Shown in pieces: positions 27,587 through 37,606 of a stretch of 64,000 bases of DNA (its first letter is position 1; each line of letters begins with the position of its first letter). This DNA is from Desulfohalovibrio reitneri (GTDB lineage: Bacteria > Desulfobacterota > Desulfovibrionia > Desulfovibrionales > Desulfovibrionaceae), in the NCBI RefSeq assembly GCF_000711295.1, contig NZ_JOMJ01000003.1:1561501-1625500 (forward strand), given 5' to 3'. The position numbers and the translations under genes are program-made. The notes under the pieces are model-generated. The model was not told the DNA's origin. It saw only the letters and a list, made by a program, of their open reading frames with translations, and did not search any database.

Positions 27587-27621
27587 AAAGGCCCGGCCGC
27601 TCACGCCGCGGCCGGGCCTTT
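27587..27621 (+). terminator. Strong intrinsic terminator after the XRE-kinase gene
   Basis: A perfect 14-bp stem, AAAGGCCCGGCCGC / GCGGCCGGGCCTTT (27587-27600 and 27608-27621), with a 7-nt loop. The flanking A and T tracts would let it work in either direction. The rest of the 423-bp gap to 27895 shows no gene. Confidence 0.8.
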
Positions 27622-27894
27622 CGCGCCCCTTCGTCCCCCTTTCCGGCTAGGGGGCCGCGCCGCAGGCTGTCGCGGCGGTGTCCCCCGAGGACTCGCCACC
27701 CCCCGCTGGCAGCCCACTGTCCGCATTGTCCGCGCTCTTGGGGGACACGCGGCCCATCCCGGACCGCAAGCCGTCCATGACCCCGGCCATCAAATTCTCA
27801 AGCTGCACGGCGCGACCCCATACCTTTCCTTCGGACCCGGGGCGGCGGCTTTACCCTTTGACCCTCCCGGCGCGCCGGAGTACACCCCCTCGCC

Positions 27895-28397
27895 ATGCCC
27901 GAACCCGTCATCCATCCGGTCGGCCCGGCCGACCATAACGACCTGCTGGAGCTGAACCAGGCCAACGTGCCCGCCCTGGGCAAGCTGGACCCCGCCTTCC
28001 TTGCCGCCCTGCTTGAGCATTGCGCCCTGGCCCTGGCCGCCCGCTCGCCGGACGGGGCCCTGGCGGGGATGCTGCTGGCCCTGGAGCAGGGCAGCGACTA
28101 CCAAAGCCCCAATTACCGCTACTTCGCGGCCAACCACTCCGCCTTCCTCTACATCGACCGCGTGGCCGTGGCCTCGGCGGCGCGGGCCTGGGCCTGGGGC
28201 GCGGCCTGTACCGGGCCGCCGAGGAGCACGCCAGTGCGCGCCGCCTTCGCCTGCTCTGCTGCGAGGTCAACGTGCGCCCGCCAAACCCCGGCTCCATGGC
28301 CTTCCACCAGCGGCTGGGCTTCGCCGAGGTCGGCCGCCAGCCAACGGAAAACGGGAACAAGGAAGTGGCCCTCCTGGAAAAACGCTTCCGCCCGTGA
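27895..28397 (+). pseudogene. GNAT N-acetyltransferase with a -1 frameshift
   Basis: Codons from 27895 encode a GNAT N-terminal half (LLELNQANVPALGKLD ... FLYIDRVAVASAAR). The acetyl-CoA-binding half continues in another frame to a stop at 28397 (GLGLGRGLYRAAEEHA, NPGSMAFHQRLGFAEVG). Adding one G to the G-run at 28184-28186 joins them into a normal ~167-residue enzyme with the RGLGLGRG pyrophosphate loop. As written, the first half reads through into the downstream GGDEF gene. Because three genes in this window share this kind of defect, a base-calling error is as likely as a true pseudogene. Substrate unknown. Confidence 0.8.
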
Positions 28398-28509
28398 ACA
28401 TCCCGCCCCTCCCAGCCAGCCGCCCTCCGGCCCCCCTTCTTGTCAAAACCCCCTCGCGGCGGTACTTTCCGGATACCGTGAGGAAAGCGCACCGACCCAC
28501 TTCGGACTT

Positions 28510-29829
28510 GTGAGGAACGGCCTGGACACCTATGAACTCCTCCTGGTGGAGGACAACCCGGACGACGTCGAACTGATCCGCGACACCCTGGAGCAGGGCC
28601 TCGACGCGCCCTTCACCCTGCGCGAGGCCACCAGCGCCAGGCAGGCGATGGAGGAACTGGAGCGGACCCCGGCCGACCTGTGCCTGGTGGACAACCGCCT
28701 GGGCGAAAGCTCCGGCGTGGACTTGTTGCGGCACTTGCGCCAGTTGGAGCACCCCCCGGCGGCCATTCTGCTGACCGGATTCGGCTCCGAGGACGTGGCC
28801 GTTTCCGCCCTGCGCCACGGCGCTGACGACTACCTCATCAAGCAGGACCTGTCTCCGGAGCCCCTGGGGCGGGCCGTGCGCCTGGCGGTGCAACGACGCC
28901 GGGCCGAGGTACGCCGCGACGAGATGGAGCGGGAGCTGCGGGAGAGCCGCGAGTTCTACGACGACCTTCTGAGCAACGCCATCGACGGCATCGTGGTGGT
29001 GGACGAGGAAGGCACGCTGCATTTCATCAGCCAGGGCTTCCGCAGGATGGTCGGCCTGGATGACGCTTCCCCGCCCGCCACCACGCGGGAATTGGCCGAG
29101 TTGCTGCTGCCTTCGCGCAAGGAGCGCGAGACCTTTCTCAAGGACCTGCGCCAGCGCGTCCTGCCCAACCTCCCGGCCAAGCGCGTCTACGCCTTCGATC
29201 CGCCCGGACGCGGCAAGCAGTGGATCACCGCCCGCTTCTCCGCCATGCGCAACGGCCAGGTGGTGGTCAACCTGCACGACGTCACGGAGATCACCCTGGC
29301 CAAGCAGCAGCTGGAACAGCAGGCACTGCACGACAACCTCACCGGACTGCCCAACCGCCGCCTGCTGCAGGACCGGTTGCAGCAGGCCCTGGCCGCGGCC
29401 GGACGGAGCAACGGCCTGGTGGCCGTGCTGTATGTGGACCTGGACGGGTTCAAGGAAATCAACGACCGCCACGGCCACGACGCCGGGGACGAGGTGCTGC
29501 GGGAAACCGCCCGCCGCATGCGCTCCTGCCTGCGCGACGCGGATACCATCTCCCGCCTGGGCGGGGACGAGTTCGTGGCGGTGCTGGGCGAGCTCGGCTC
29601 CCGCCAGGACGCCGCCACCCTGGCCGAACGCCTCCACGTGGCCCTGACCGGAGACGACCCCATCTCCACCGACGGGCACCTTCTTCAGGTTGACTGCTCC
29701 ATCGGCGTCAGCCTCTACCCCCGGGACAGCGAAACACCCTCCACCCTCATCCGCCTGGCGGACAAGGCCATGTACCGCGCCAAGCGGGAGCCGGACCGCT
29801 ACTTCGCCTTCGCGGACGAGGGCGACTGA
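28510..29829 (+). CDS. Receiver-PAS-GGDEF diguanylate cyclase
   Basis: About 439 residues. A receiver domain (about 5-125) has VEDNPDD and LVDNRLGESSGVD with the phospho-Asp. A PAS domain (about 145-260) and a GGDEF domain (about 275-435) follow, with motif GGDEF inside RLGGDEFVAVLGE and substrate residues DNLTGLPNRR and DLDGFKEIND. It probably makes cyclic di-GMP when phosphorylated. There is no EAL domain, and no RxxD inhibitory site is obvious. The start is unclear: GTG 28510 lacks a ribosome site, while CTG 28522 has GAGG 6 bases upstream. It follows the frameshifted GNAT gene by about 110 bp. Confidence 0.87.
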   Translation: MRNGLDTYELLLVEDNPDDVELIRDTLEQGLDAPFTLREATSARQAMEELERTPADLCLVDNRLGESSGVDLLRHLRQLEHPPAAILLTGFGSEDVAVSALRHGADDYLIKQDLSPEPLGRAVRLAVQRRRAEVRRDEMERELRESREFYDDLLSNAIDGIVVVDEEGTLHFISQGFRRMVGLDDASPPATTRELAELLLPSRKERETFLKDLRQRVLPNLPAKRVYAFDPPGRGKQWITARFSAMRNGQVVVNLHDVTEITLAKQQLEQQALHDNLTGLPNRRLLQDRLQQALAAAGRSNGLVAVLYVDLDGFKEINDRHGHDAGDEVLRETARRMRSCLRDADTISRLGGDEFVAVLGELGSRQDAATLAERLHVALTGDDPISTDGHLLQVDCSIGVSLYPRDSETPSTLIRLADKAMYRAKREPDRYFAFADEGD

Positions 29830-29941
29830 AAAACGGCATCCCCGGCGGCCGCCGTCCCTCCCGGTCCGTCTGTCCCGCTTTGCGGGATGGCCCCAAGTCG
29901 GGTATGGTCGCCGTCCCCAATGGAATCGAAACGAGGTCGAT

Positions 29942-31495
29942 ATGTCTGACGAGAAGAGCGATATGAAGATCGAGGCGCCGGAAGACTCCCTTCCGGAGGT
30001 ATCTTTCGAGGAGCTGCCCGAAGGGCTGCGCCAAGCCTGCGAGCGCGCGGGCTGGACCAAGCTGATGCCGGTGCAGGCCCACTCCCTGCCCTACCTGCTC
30101 CAGGGCCGCGACCTGATGGTGCAGTCGCGCACCGGCTCCGGCAAGACGGGGGCCTTTGTGCTGCCCATGCTGGAGAAGGTGGACCCGGCCAAGGACGCCT
30201 GCCAGGCCCTGGTCATGCTGCCCACCCGCGAGCTGGCCCGCCAGGTGGCCCGCGAGGCGGAAATGCTGTCCGGACCGGACGGTCCGCGCGTGGCCGCGGT
30301 CTACGGCGGCGTGGGCTACGGCGAGCAGACCGAGGCCCTGCGTGGCGGCGCGCAGATCGTGGTGGGCACCCCCGGCCGGGTGCTGGACCACCTGCTGCAC
30401 CGCAACTTCACCCTGGACGAAATCCGCATGCTGGTCTTCGACGAGGCCGACCGCATGCTCTCCATCGGCTTCTACCCGGACATGAAGGCGGTGCAGCGCT
30501 ACCTGCCCAAAATGCGCATCAACGCCCTCATGTTCTCGGCCACCTACCCGCCGCAGGTCATCCGCCTGGCCAACGAGTTCATGACCGACCAGGAGATGCT
30601 CTCCCTCTCCTCGTCCAGCGTACACGTGGCCGAGGTGAACCACGTCTACTACAACGCGCCGCGCATGGAGAAGGACCGCATCCTGGTGCGCATCATCGAG
30701 ACGGAGAACCCCGCCTCGGCCTTCATCTTCTGCAACACCAAGGCGCAGGTGCACTATCTCACCGCCGTGCTGCAGAACTTCGGCTACAACGCGGACGAGC
30801 TCTCCGCCGACCTGACCCAGGCCAAGCGGGAAAAGATTCTGGAGCGCGTACGCAAACGGCAGGTGCGCTTCCTGGTGGCCACCGACGTGGCCGCCCGGGG
30901 CATCGACGTGCCGGAACTGTCCCACGTGGTGCTCTACGAACCGCCCGAGGACCAGGAGTCCTACATCCACCGCGCCGGGCGCACCGGCCGGGCCGGGGCC
31001 GCGGGCGAGGTCATCTCCCTGACCGACACCATGGAGGAGGTCAACCTCCAGCGCATCGCCCGCAACTACAAGATCAACCTGGAAAAGCGCGAGGCCCCCA
31101 CGGAAGAAGACGTGCAGAAGGTGGTGGCCGAGCGCACCACCGCCCTGCTGGAGGCCGAACTGCGCAAGACCAAAGCCCTGCAGCAGGAGCGCATCCAGCG
31201 CTTCCTGCCCCTGGCCAGGGAACTGGCCGGGGAGGACGACTCCCTGGCCCTGCTGGCCTTTTTGCTGGACGACTTCCACCACAAGAACCTGCACACCCCG
31301 CCCCCCGCGCCGGAAGCGGACAAGCCCGAGGGCAAGCCCAAGGAAGGCGGCAAGCCCTCCGGCGGCGGCCCCAAGGATGGCCGGAACCAGGGTGGCAAAA
31401 GCGAGGGCGGCGGCCAGGACGGCGGGCCCAAAAAGAAGCGCAAGCGCCGCCCGCGCAAAAAGAACACCCAGGGCGGCCAGGGCGGGGGCGAATAA
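29942..31495 (+). CDS. DEAD-box RNA helicase
   Basis: A 517-residue helicase. The motifs appear in order: Q motif region GWTKLMPVQ, Walker A SRTGSGKT, PTRELA, DEAD (VFDEADRML), SAT (MFSATYPP), then ARGIDVPELSHV and HRAGRTGRAG. The C-terminal ~90 residues are low-complexity, rich in Gly, Lys and Arg, and probably bind RNA. It is likely involved in ribosome assembly or RNA turnover. The ATG at 29942 has GAGG upstream; the longer frame reading back into the GGDEF gene is a shadow. It is convergent with the Lon-like gene. Confidence 0.95.
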   Translation: MSDEKSDMKIEAPEDSLPEVSFEELPEGLRQACERAGWTKLMPVQAHSLPYLLQGRDLMVQSRTGSGKTGAFVLPMLEKVDPAKDACQALVMLPTRELARQVAREAEMLSGPDGPRVAAVYGGVGYGEQTEALRGGAQIVVGTPGRVLDHLLHRNFTLDEIRMLVFDEADRMLSIGFYPDMKAVQRYLPKMRINALMFSATYPPQVIRLANEFMTDQEMLSLSSSSVHVAEVNHVYYNAPRMEKDRILVRIIETENPASAFIFCNTKAQVHYLTAVLQNFGYNADELSADLTQAKREKILERVRKRQVRFLVATDVAARGIDVPELSHVVLYEPPEDQESYIHRAGRTGRAGAAGEVISLTDTMEEVNLQRIARNYKINLEKREAPTEEDVQKVVAERTTALLEAELRKTKALQQERIQRFLPLARELAGEDDSLALLAFLLDDFHHKNLHTPPPAPEADKPEGKPKEGGKPSGGGPKDGRNQGGKSEGGGQDGGPKKKRKRRPRKKNTQGGQGGGE

Positions 31496-31524
31496 GCCCC
31501 GCCGCCCGGCGGCAACCTCTGGCA

Positions 31525-33836
31525 TCAGTTTCTATACGCGCGGGCCGTCTCGGCCAGGGCGGCCAGGCGGGTATCCACGCGGTGCATGAGCGAACGGGTG
31601 CTCCGGCCTGTGAGGCGGGTCATGGCCTCCTCGATGGTGCGCACAGGATGGATGTGGAAGGTCTTGTCGCGCACGGCCTGGACCACCTCGGGTTTGAGCA
31701 TGAGGTCGTCCACGTTGTCGCTCGGAATGAGCACCCCCTGGGAGCCGGTGAGCCCCCGCCGACGGCACACGCTGAAGAAGCCCTCGATCTTGTTCGTGAC
31801 CGAGCCCACGGCCATGATGGCCCCGGACTGGTTGACCGCGCCGGTGAAGGCCAGGGAGAGGTCCACGGGCACCTGGCTGAGGGCGGACAGCAGGGCGGCC
31901 AGTTCCGCGCCGGAGGCGGAGTCGCCCTCCACGTTGGCGTAGGACTGCTCGAAGTACAGCGACCCCGCCAGGACGATGGGCTTGTCCGTGGCGAAGCGGC
32001 CCAGCAAGTAGCTCTTGAGGATGAGCATGGCCTTGGTGTGGATTGGCCCGCCCAGCTCGGCCTCGCGCTCCAGGTCAATGATGCCGCCCTCGCCCACGCC
32101 CACGGTGCAGGCTATCTGGTGGGGCAGGCCGAAAACGTAGTCGCCGAAGCCGGTGACGGTAAGCCCGTTAACCCGGCCCACAGCCGACCCCGTGGTGGGG
32201 ACCTTGATGATCTCCTTGTCGTAGTCCTCCAGAAACTCCTCTTCGATGAGGTTGTCGCGGAAGTCGCGCAATTCCTGGGCGCGGGCGATGATCCGCGCGG
32301 GCACCGTGTCCAGCCCCTCGGCCCGGGCCAGGGCGTCGGCCTCCACCAGCAGGTCGCGCACGGCCGGATACTCCAGGGAAAGCCGCTTCTGGTGCCCGGC
32401 CAGCCGGGAGGAGAAGTCGGCCAGGGCGGCCAGGGCCTCGCGCGGGAAGGACAAAAGCTCCAGGTCGCGGGCTATCTGGCAGGTCTCCCGCAGGAAGTCC
32501 TTGATGGAGCGGGCCGAGCGCGCCACGTCCGACTGCATGTGCGCCCGCGCCTTGAACAGGCGGCGGAAGCGCTGCTCGCCGTGCAGCAGCAGCTCCAGGG
32601 CTTCCTCGCCGCAGATGAGGACCACCTTGAGGTCCAGGTCGACAGGCCTGGGGCGCACGGTGCGGGTGCGCGGGCGTCGTGGTCGGTGGGGTCCTCCACC
32701 CCGGCCTTCTGCCAGCGCAGGGCGCGCAGCAGTCCGTCCCAGGCGGCGGGCGAGGCCAGCACGTCCTCGGCGTCGAGGATGAGGAAGCCGTGGTTGGCCC
32801 GGTGCAGGCTGCCCGCCTTGACCAGGGAGAAGTCCGTTGACAACGCGCCCATCTCCGCCTCGCGCTCTATGCAGCCCAGCAGATTGAAGAAGGTGGGGTG
32901 CTCCTCCTCGATGATGGGCGCGCCCGAGGTCTCGGCGTTGTCCACGAAGAGGTTGGCCTCCAAGCGGGAGGTCACGGACTCGGCCGATTCCCGGTCGGAC
33001 TCCTCGCCGCTTGGCAGGAGGTCGTCCAGGCTGTCCAGCACGTGGGCGCGGGCGGCCTCCAGGTGGGACAGGACGTCGGAGAAATCGGCGTAGGCCTCGC
33101 GCAAGGGGGCCAGCAGCCGATCCAAGGCCTCTGCCGCCTCCTCCCGCTCCATGTCCCGCAAGGCCTCGCGCAGGTCCCGCTCCTCCGCCTGCAGCAGGCG
33201 GAGCCGGCGGGCCAGATCGGAAAGCAGTCTCGTGCGCCGGGTGTGCTGCTCCTCTCCGGTCGGGCGGTCCCCCTCGTCGCCACGGGGGGTGATGGAGAGC
33301 CCCTGCTCGGAGTCAAGAGAGAGGGTGAAGCCGGCCTCCCGGGCTCGGCGTTCCATGTCCGCGTAAACCCCGCCCCGCTTCTCCTCGAACCCGGCGCGCA
33401 GGGATTCGCGGCGGGCGTGCACCGCCTCCTGATCCAGATGGGAGGGGAGGTCCCGGCCCACGGCCTGCGCCAGGGAAGCCATGTCGTTGCGGAAGGCCCG
33501 GCCCATCCCCGCTGGCAGATAGAGAAGCCGAGGCCGGTCCGGGTCGTCGAAATCGCAGACATAGAGGGCGTCGGGCGGAGTTGGCATCTCTGCGGCGCGG
33601 GACGCCAGAAGGCGGTGGGCGAAGTGGCTCCTGCCCAGGCCGGGCTGGCCAGCGAGGCAGATGTGGTAGCCCTGCCCGGCGATGGACAGGCCCAGCTCGA
33701 AGGCGTGCACGGCCCGGGGCTGCTGCCGGACGGGGTCGGTGGGCGGCGGCGCGTCCCGCGAGGACTCGAAAGGACAGCGGGCCGGGTCGAGGCGGGAGGA
33801 CAGGCGGGCCGGGGAAAGTTCTTTACTGCGTGCCAT
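31525..33836 (-). pseudogene. Lon-like ATP-dependent protease with a -1 frameshift
   Basis: The N-terminal part (33836 to about 32655) has the AAA_32-type region with a modified Walker A (GQPGLGRS, Arg instead of Lys, common in this Lon-related family), a long helical insert and the Walker B-like GFLILDAEDVL. The C-terminal part is read from about 32658 to 31525 in another frame. It holds the Lon protease fold with the catalytic Ser in GDSASGAEL and the Lys in VTNKIEGFF. One extra G in the run at 32650-32653 would fuse them into a protein of about 770 residues, a normal length. Either a sequencing error or a split gene; the catalytic residues are intact. Confidence 0.85.
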
Positions 33837-33951
33837 GGGCCGGGAAGATAGCGCGGCGGCGTGGGGTTGTCATTCGTTTGTGGAGGCGGTACGTCACCGG
33901 CTCGTGTTCATCCCGGATGTGGCCCCGTGGCCATTTTTTACTCGGAACGCG

Positions 33952-34009
33952 TTGACTTGGGCAAAGGCCCCATGCTAGCACTCAACCGTCCTTGTGAGAA
34001 ATTGAACGA
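33952..34009 (+). promoter_or_regulatory. Candidate atp promoter with Rex-like site
   Basis: TTGACT (33952-33957) is followed 18 bases later by TAGCAC, a plausible though weak -35/-10 pair, with a T-rich run upstream. Just beyond the expected start of transcription lies TTGTGAGAAATTGAACGA (33992-34009), which resembles a Rex operator, strong in the left half. Rex is encoded at the end of this cluster. In Desulfovibrio-type bacteria Rex is known to control atp genes. A start of transcription here also supports the TTG start at 34050. Confidence 0.35.
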
Positions 34010-34049
34010 AAGAACGGGGCTCGACGTCCCGTTCGTCCCGAGGAGCGGA

Positions 34050-34355
34050 TTGAAGAGCGAGGGGCCAGGGCCCTGGGACCTTATCAGCAGCGCCGCCTTG
34101 ATCGGCATCCACATGGTCACCTGCACGTTCGTGGGGCTGGCCATCGGATACTTTCTCGAGGATTGGCTGTGTGATTTGGGCTGGTGCTTCAGACCATGGA
34201 TTCTTCTCTTCTGGCTCCTGGCGGGGATCGGCGCGGGCTTCAAGAACATCATCGAGGAAGCCCGCAGGATGAACCGCCAAACTGAAAGCGAACGGCACGG
34301 AAAGGAAGCGAAGGACGATGAAGAGGATTCCGGCACTCCGCCCCAGGGCTCTTGA
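34050..34355 (+). CDS. atpZ: AtpZ/AtpI-like ATP synthase assembly protein
   Basis: About 101 residues with two transmembrane helices. The first contains GIHMVTCTFVGLAIGYFLEDWL and the second PWILLFWLLAGIGAGFKNIIEEA (each cited for orientation: CTFVGLAIGYF and LLAGIGAGFKN), typical of AtpZ-like proteins that help assemble the c-ring. I prefer TTG 34050 with AGGAG upstream; ATG 33972 would add 26 residues but overlaps the presumed promoter. The last 38 bases overlap atpI in another frame, so the genes are translationally linked. Confidence 0.8.
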   Translation: MKSEGPGPWDLISSAALIGIHMVTCTFVGLAIGYFLEDWLCDLGWCFRPWILLFWLLAGIGAGFKNIIEEARRMNRQTESERHGKEAKDDEEDSGTPPQGS

Positions 34356-34761
34356 AGCCGCCCTCTACCGCAGGGGATTCGAGCGTCGCGACGTGCGCGG
34401 CCTGGTGATCCTGCAGTTGGGCATCGCCCTGGCCGGGACCCTGGCCGCCACAATGGCCTGCCTCCCCCTGGGAGCCATGGCCTGGGCCGGAGCATTCGCC
34501 GCCGGAGCCGCCATCGCCTCGCTCAATTTCTATCATCTGGCCGGATTCGCCCAGAAGGCGTTGCGCATGGAGAGGGGCGCGGTGACGGAGCAGTTGCTCC
34601 GTTTCTATCTCCGCCTGGCCCTGACCGGCGTTGCCCTGTACCTGCTGGTGGTGCCCATGGCGGCGCCCGTGACGGGTCTTCTGGCCGGGCTGTCCAGCGT
34701 TGTCGCGACCGGTGTTGTGTTTGGCTTGAGCCGGCTGGCCTCGGAGGGGGCCGCCGCGTAA
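34318..34761 (+). CDS. atpI: ATP synthase subunit I (AtpI)
   Basis: A 147-residue membrane protein with four hydrophobic helices (about 28-48, 52-72, 92-115, 117-140) and the loop ASLNFYHLAGF between helices 2 and 3, as in AtpI proteins that accompany F0 genes. It overlaps atpZ and precedes atpB by 27 bp. AtpI is thought to assist c-ring assembly or Mg2+ handling. Confidence 0.82.
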   Translation: MKRIPALRPRALEAALYRRGFERRDVRGLVILQLGIALAGTLAATMACLPLGAMAWAGAFAAGAAIASLNFYHLAGFAQKALRMERGAVTEQLLRFYLRLALTGVALYLLVVPMAAPVTGLLAGLSSVVATGVVFGLSRLASEGAAA

Positions 34762-34788
34762 CTACGATTCGGCAAGGAGGCGCATCCA

Positions 34789-35481
34789 ATGGCTGCCGCA
34801 GGAGGACTTCCACATCCGCTGCTCATTCTGCCCGAACTGGCCCAGGCCGTCGGGCTGCACGTGCCCAATCACGTGCTTTTCACTTGGTTCACCATGGCAG
34901 TGCTCATCGTCCTGAGCCTGATGGTCTCCCGCAAGATCCAGATGGTTCCCGGCCACCTGCAGAATTTCTTCGAGATGATCATCGGTGGTCTCGAGGACTT
35001 CACCGTGGGCAACATCGGCGAGGCGGGCCGCAAGGTCTTCCCCCTGCTGGCCACCCTGTTCCTCTTCATCTGGTTCATGAACATGCAGGGCCTCGTTCCC
35101 GGATTCGACGCTCCCACGGCCAACGTCAACACCAACGCGGCCATGGCCATCTTCGTCTTCCTCTACTACAACTACTGGGGTATCCGCACCCACGGCTTCG
35201 GGTACATCAAGCACTTCATGGGCCCGGTGGCCGCGCTGGCTCCGCTGATGTTCATCCTGGAGATCGTCTCCCACCTGGCCCGGCCCCTCTCCCTCACCCT
35301 GCGGCTGTTCGGCAACATCCGCGGCGAGGAAATCGTGCTGGTCCTGCTCTTCACCCTGGCCCCGGTCGTCTCCACCATCCCGATGTACTTCCTGTTCGGG
35401 CTGGCCAAGACCATCCAGGCCTTCATCTTCTTCATCCTGGCGATGATCTACCTCAAGGGCTCTCTGGAGCACGCCCACTAG
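34789..35481 (+). CDS. atpB: F0 ATP synthase subunit a
   Basis: A 230-residue membrane subunit with five to six helices. The signature region [18 protein letters not shown] (about 163-180) contains the essential Arg (LTLRLFGN) that faces the c-ring carboxylate during rotation. [17 protein letters not shown] near the C-terminus is also conserved. AAGGAGG precedes the ATG. It is followed 51 bp later by the c subunit. The b, delta and F1 subunits are not in this window, matching the split atp arrangement known in Desulfovibrio. Confidence 0.95.
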   Translation: MAAAGGLPHPLLILPELAQAVGLHVPNHVLFTWFTMAVLIVLSLMVSRKIQMVPGHLQNFFEMIIGGLEDFTVGNIGEAGRKVFPLLATLFLFIWFMNMQGLVPGFDAPTANVNTNAAMAIFVFLYYNYWGIRTHGFGYIKHFMGPVAALAPLMFILEIVSHLARPLSLTLRLFGNIRGEEIVLVLLFTLAPVVSTIPMYFLFGLAKTIQAFIFFILAMIYLKGSLEHAH

Positions 35482-35874
<393 letters not shown>

Positions 35875-35884
35875 GAACGCTTGG

Positions 35885-35915
35885 GGGGGACCGCGCCCGC
35901 GGTCCCCCTTTTTTT
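35885..35915 (+). terminator. Intrinsic terminator after atpE
   Basis: GGGGGACCGC (35885-35894) pairs with GCGGTCCCCC (35899-35908) through a 4-nt loop and is followed by seven Ts. This is a textbook terminator, so rex needs its own promoter or read-through. Confidence 0.92.
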
Positions 35916-35925
35916 CCCATAAATA

Positions 35926-35944
35926 TGTTACTCATTTCACATGA
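35926..35944. promoter_or_regulatory. Candidate Rex autoregulatory site
   Basis: On the minus strand this reads ATGTGAAATGAGTAACA, similar to the Rex operator form TTGTGAA-N-TTCACAA in its left half. It overlaps the rex start codon. The gap between the atpE terminator and rex is only about 25 bases, so promoter and operator would have to overlap. The right half is poor. Confidence 0.25.
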
Positions 35945-36600
35945 GTAAGACGATGCCCGGCGTAAAAAGCGAACACATCCCCCGAGCCACAATCCAGCGG
36001 CTGGCCGTCTACGTACAGGTCCTCGAGAATCTCAAGCAGGAGAACACCGAGGTCATCTCCTCGGAGCACCTGGCCCGCATCTGCGAAGTGAACCCCTCTC
36101 AGATTCGCAAGGACCTCGCCTACTTCGGCGAGTTCGGCGTACGCGGGGTGGGCTACTACGTGCAGGACCTGATGCAATCCATCAAAAAGGCCCTGGGCGT
36201 GGACCGCACCTGGAACTGCGCGCTGGTGGGCGTGGGCAACCTGGGACGGGCGCTTCTGCGCCACAAGGTTTTCAAGCAGCGCGGCTTCCATATCTCCGGC
36301 GCCTTCGACTGCGACCCCTTCAAGATCGGCGAGGTGGTCTCCGGCCTGGAGGTCATCTGCTCCCGCCGCCTGGGCGAGAAAGTCAAGGAAATGGGCATCG
36401 AAATCGGTATCATTTCCACCCCGCCCGAACGCGCCCAGCGCGCGGCCAACTACCTCATCGACGCCGAGATCAAGGGCATCATCAGCTTCGCCCCTACCCG
36501 CATCACCGTGCCTTCCCACATCACAGTGGAGTACGTGGACTTCTTCCACCACTTTTACAACGTGGCCTTCAACATCACGCTCAGTTCGCGCGAGACCTGA
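35941..36600 (+). CDS. rex: Redox-sensing transcriptional repressor Rex
   Basis: A 219-residue Rex. The N-terminal winged helix (about 10-85) includes ICEVNPSQIRKDLAYFGEFG, the conserved recognition region. The NAD(H) Rossmann domain starts with VGVGNLGRAL (about 98-107), and a C-terminal helix (VEYVDFFHHFYNVAF) mediates domain-swapped dimerisation. Rex senses the NADH/NAD+ ratio and leaves DNA when NADH is high. Its place directly after atpZIBE matches the arrangement in Desulfovibrio, where it controls energy genes. No Shine-Dalgarno is visible before ATG 35941, and the transcript may be leaderless or nearly so. Confidence 0.96.
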   Translation: MSKTMPGVKSEHIPRATIQRLAVYVQVLENLKQENTEVISSEHLARICEVNPSQIRKDLAYFGEFGVRGVGYYVQDLMQSIKKALGVDRTWNCALVGVGNLGRALLRHKVFKQRGFHISGAFDCDPFKIGEVVSGLEVICSRRLGEKVKEMGIEIGIISTPPERAQRAANYLIDAEIKGIISFAPTRITVPSHITVEYVDFFHHFYNVAFNITLSSRET

Positions 36601-36687
36601 GCCGACTCCCGCCCCGGGCCTCACGGCCGCAAAAAAATCCTTGCCATCCACCCTGCCTAGAGTGCAGGGCTGGGACGGAGTACGGCC

Positions 36688-37551
36688 ATGTCCGAGCGGC
36701 TGCAGCGATTCACTTTCTCCGTCTGGTGGAACCTCATCCTCCTGACGCTTGGGGCCTTCCTCTACGGGTGGGCTTTCAAGGCCATCATCGTTCCCGAGGG
36801 CTTCCTCATGGGCGGCCTCTCCGGCATCGCCCTGCTCGTCTTCTACGGCACCGACTCCCTCACCCCGGGCGCGTGGTTCTTCCTCATCAACCTGCCCGTT
36901 TTCGCCCTGGCCTGGCTCAAGGTCTCCCGGCGCTTCTTCCTCTACAGCCTCTACGGCATGAGCGCGGTCACAATCTCCATCGAACTCGTGCCCTGGACCC
37001 TGGGCGTCACCGAGCCCATGCTGGCCGCCCTGGCCGGCGGCGTTGTCACCGGCGCGGGCGCGGGCATCGCCCTGCGCTCCATGGGGTCCATGGGCGGCAC
37101 CGACGTATTCGCCGTGCTCCTCAACCAGCGCTACAACCTGCGCATGGGCCAGACCAACTTCGCCTTCAACGGCCTGGTCTTCGCCCTGGGCTGGGGACTC
37201 TTCACCGTGGACATGGTGCTCTACTCCGTGGCCATGGTATTCATCACCGGCGCGGTCACGGAGTACTTTCTGGGCATGTTCAACGCCCGCCGTTTCGTGC
37301 TCATCATCTCCGACCAGGTGGACGAGATCGCCCGGCGCATCAACACCGAGATGGCTCGCGGCTCCACCTTCCTGCACGCCCAGGGCACCTACACCGGGCA
37401 GGAACGCGAGGTGCTCATGACCGTCATCGACAACACACAGGTCAAACGGCTGGAGGAGCTGGTCTACACCACCGACCCCGGCGCCTTCACCATCATGGGC
37501 TCAACCCTCAACGTCATCGGCCGGGGTTTCTCCGCCAGAAGGGCGTATTAG
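36688..37551 (+). CDS. YitT family membrane protein (DUF161/DUF2179)
   Basis: A 287-residue protein with about five to six hydrophobic helices in residues 12-200 and a soluble C-terminal DUF2179 domain (about 215-285). Features include GALLYGW-like start, FLMGGLSGIALL, MGGTDVFAVLLNQRYN and the ending GAFTIMGSTLNVIGRGF. The function of the family is not established; membrane transport or ligand sensing has been proposed. It is transcribed with the following genes only if read-through occurs across 55 bp. Confidence 0.9.
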   Translation: MSERLQRFTFSVWWNLILLTLGAFLYGWAFKAIIVPEGFLMGGLSGIALLVFYGTDSLTPGAWFFLINLPVFALAWLKVSRRFFLYSLYGMSAVTISIELVPWTLGVTEPMLAALAGGVVTGAGAGIALRSMGSMGGTDVFAVLLNQRYNLRMGQTNFAFNGLVFALGWGLFTVDMVLYSVAMVFITGAVTEYFLGMFNARRFVLIISDQVDEIARRINTEMARGSTFLHAQGTYTGQEREVLMTVIDNTQVKRLEELVYTTDPGAFTIMGSTLNVIGRGFSARRAY

Positions 37552-37606
37552 GCAGCCTCAGCGCCGCTGGCTTGCCAATATTCCGCGACCGGTTCACACT
37601 GAAGAA

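Noticed and set aside
27895-29829. GNAT-receiver-GGDEF fusion protein
   Set aside because: The continuous frame exists only because the GNAT gene is frameshifted. Its own second half continues in another frame to a stop at 28397.
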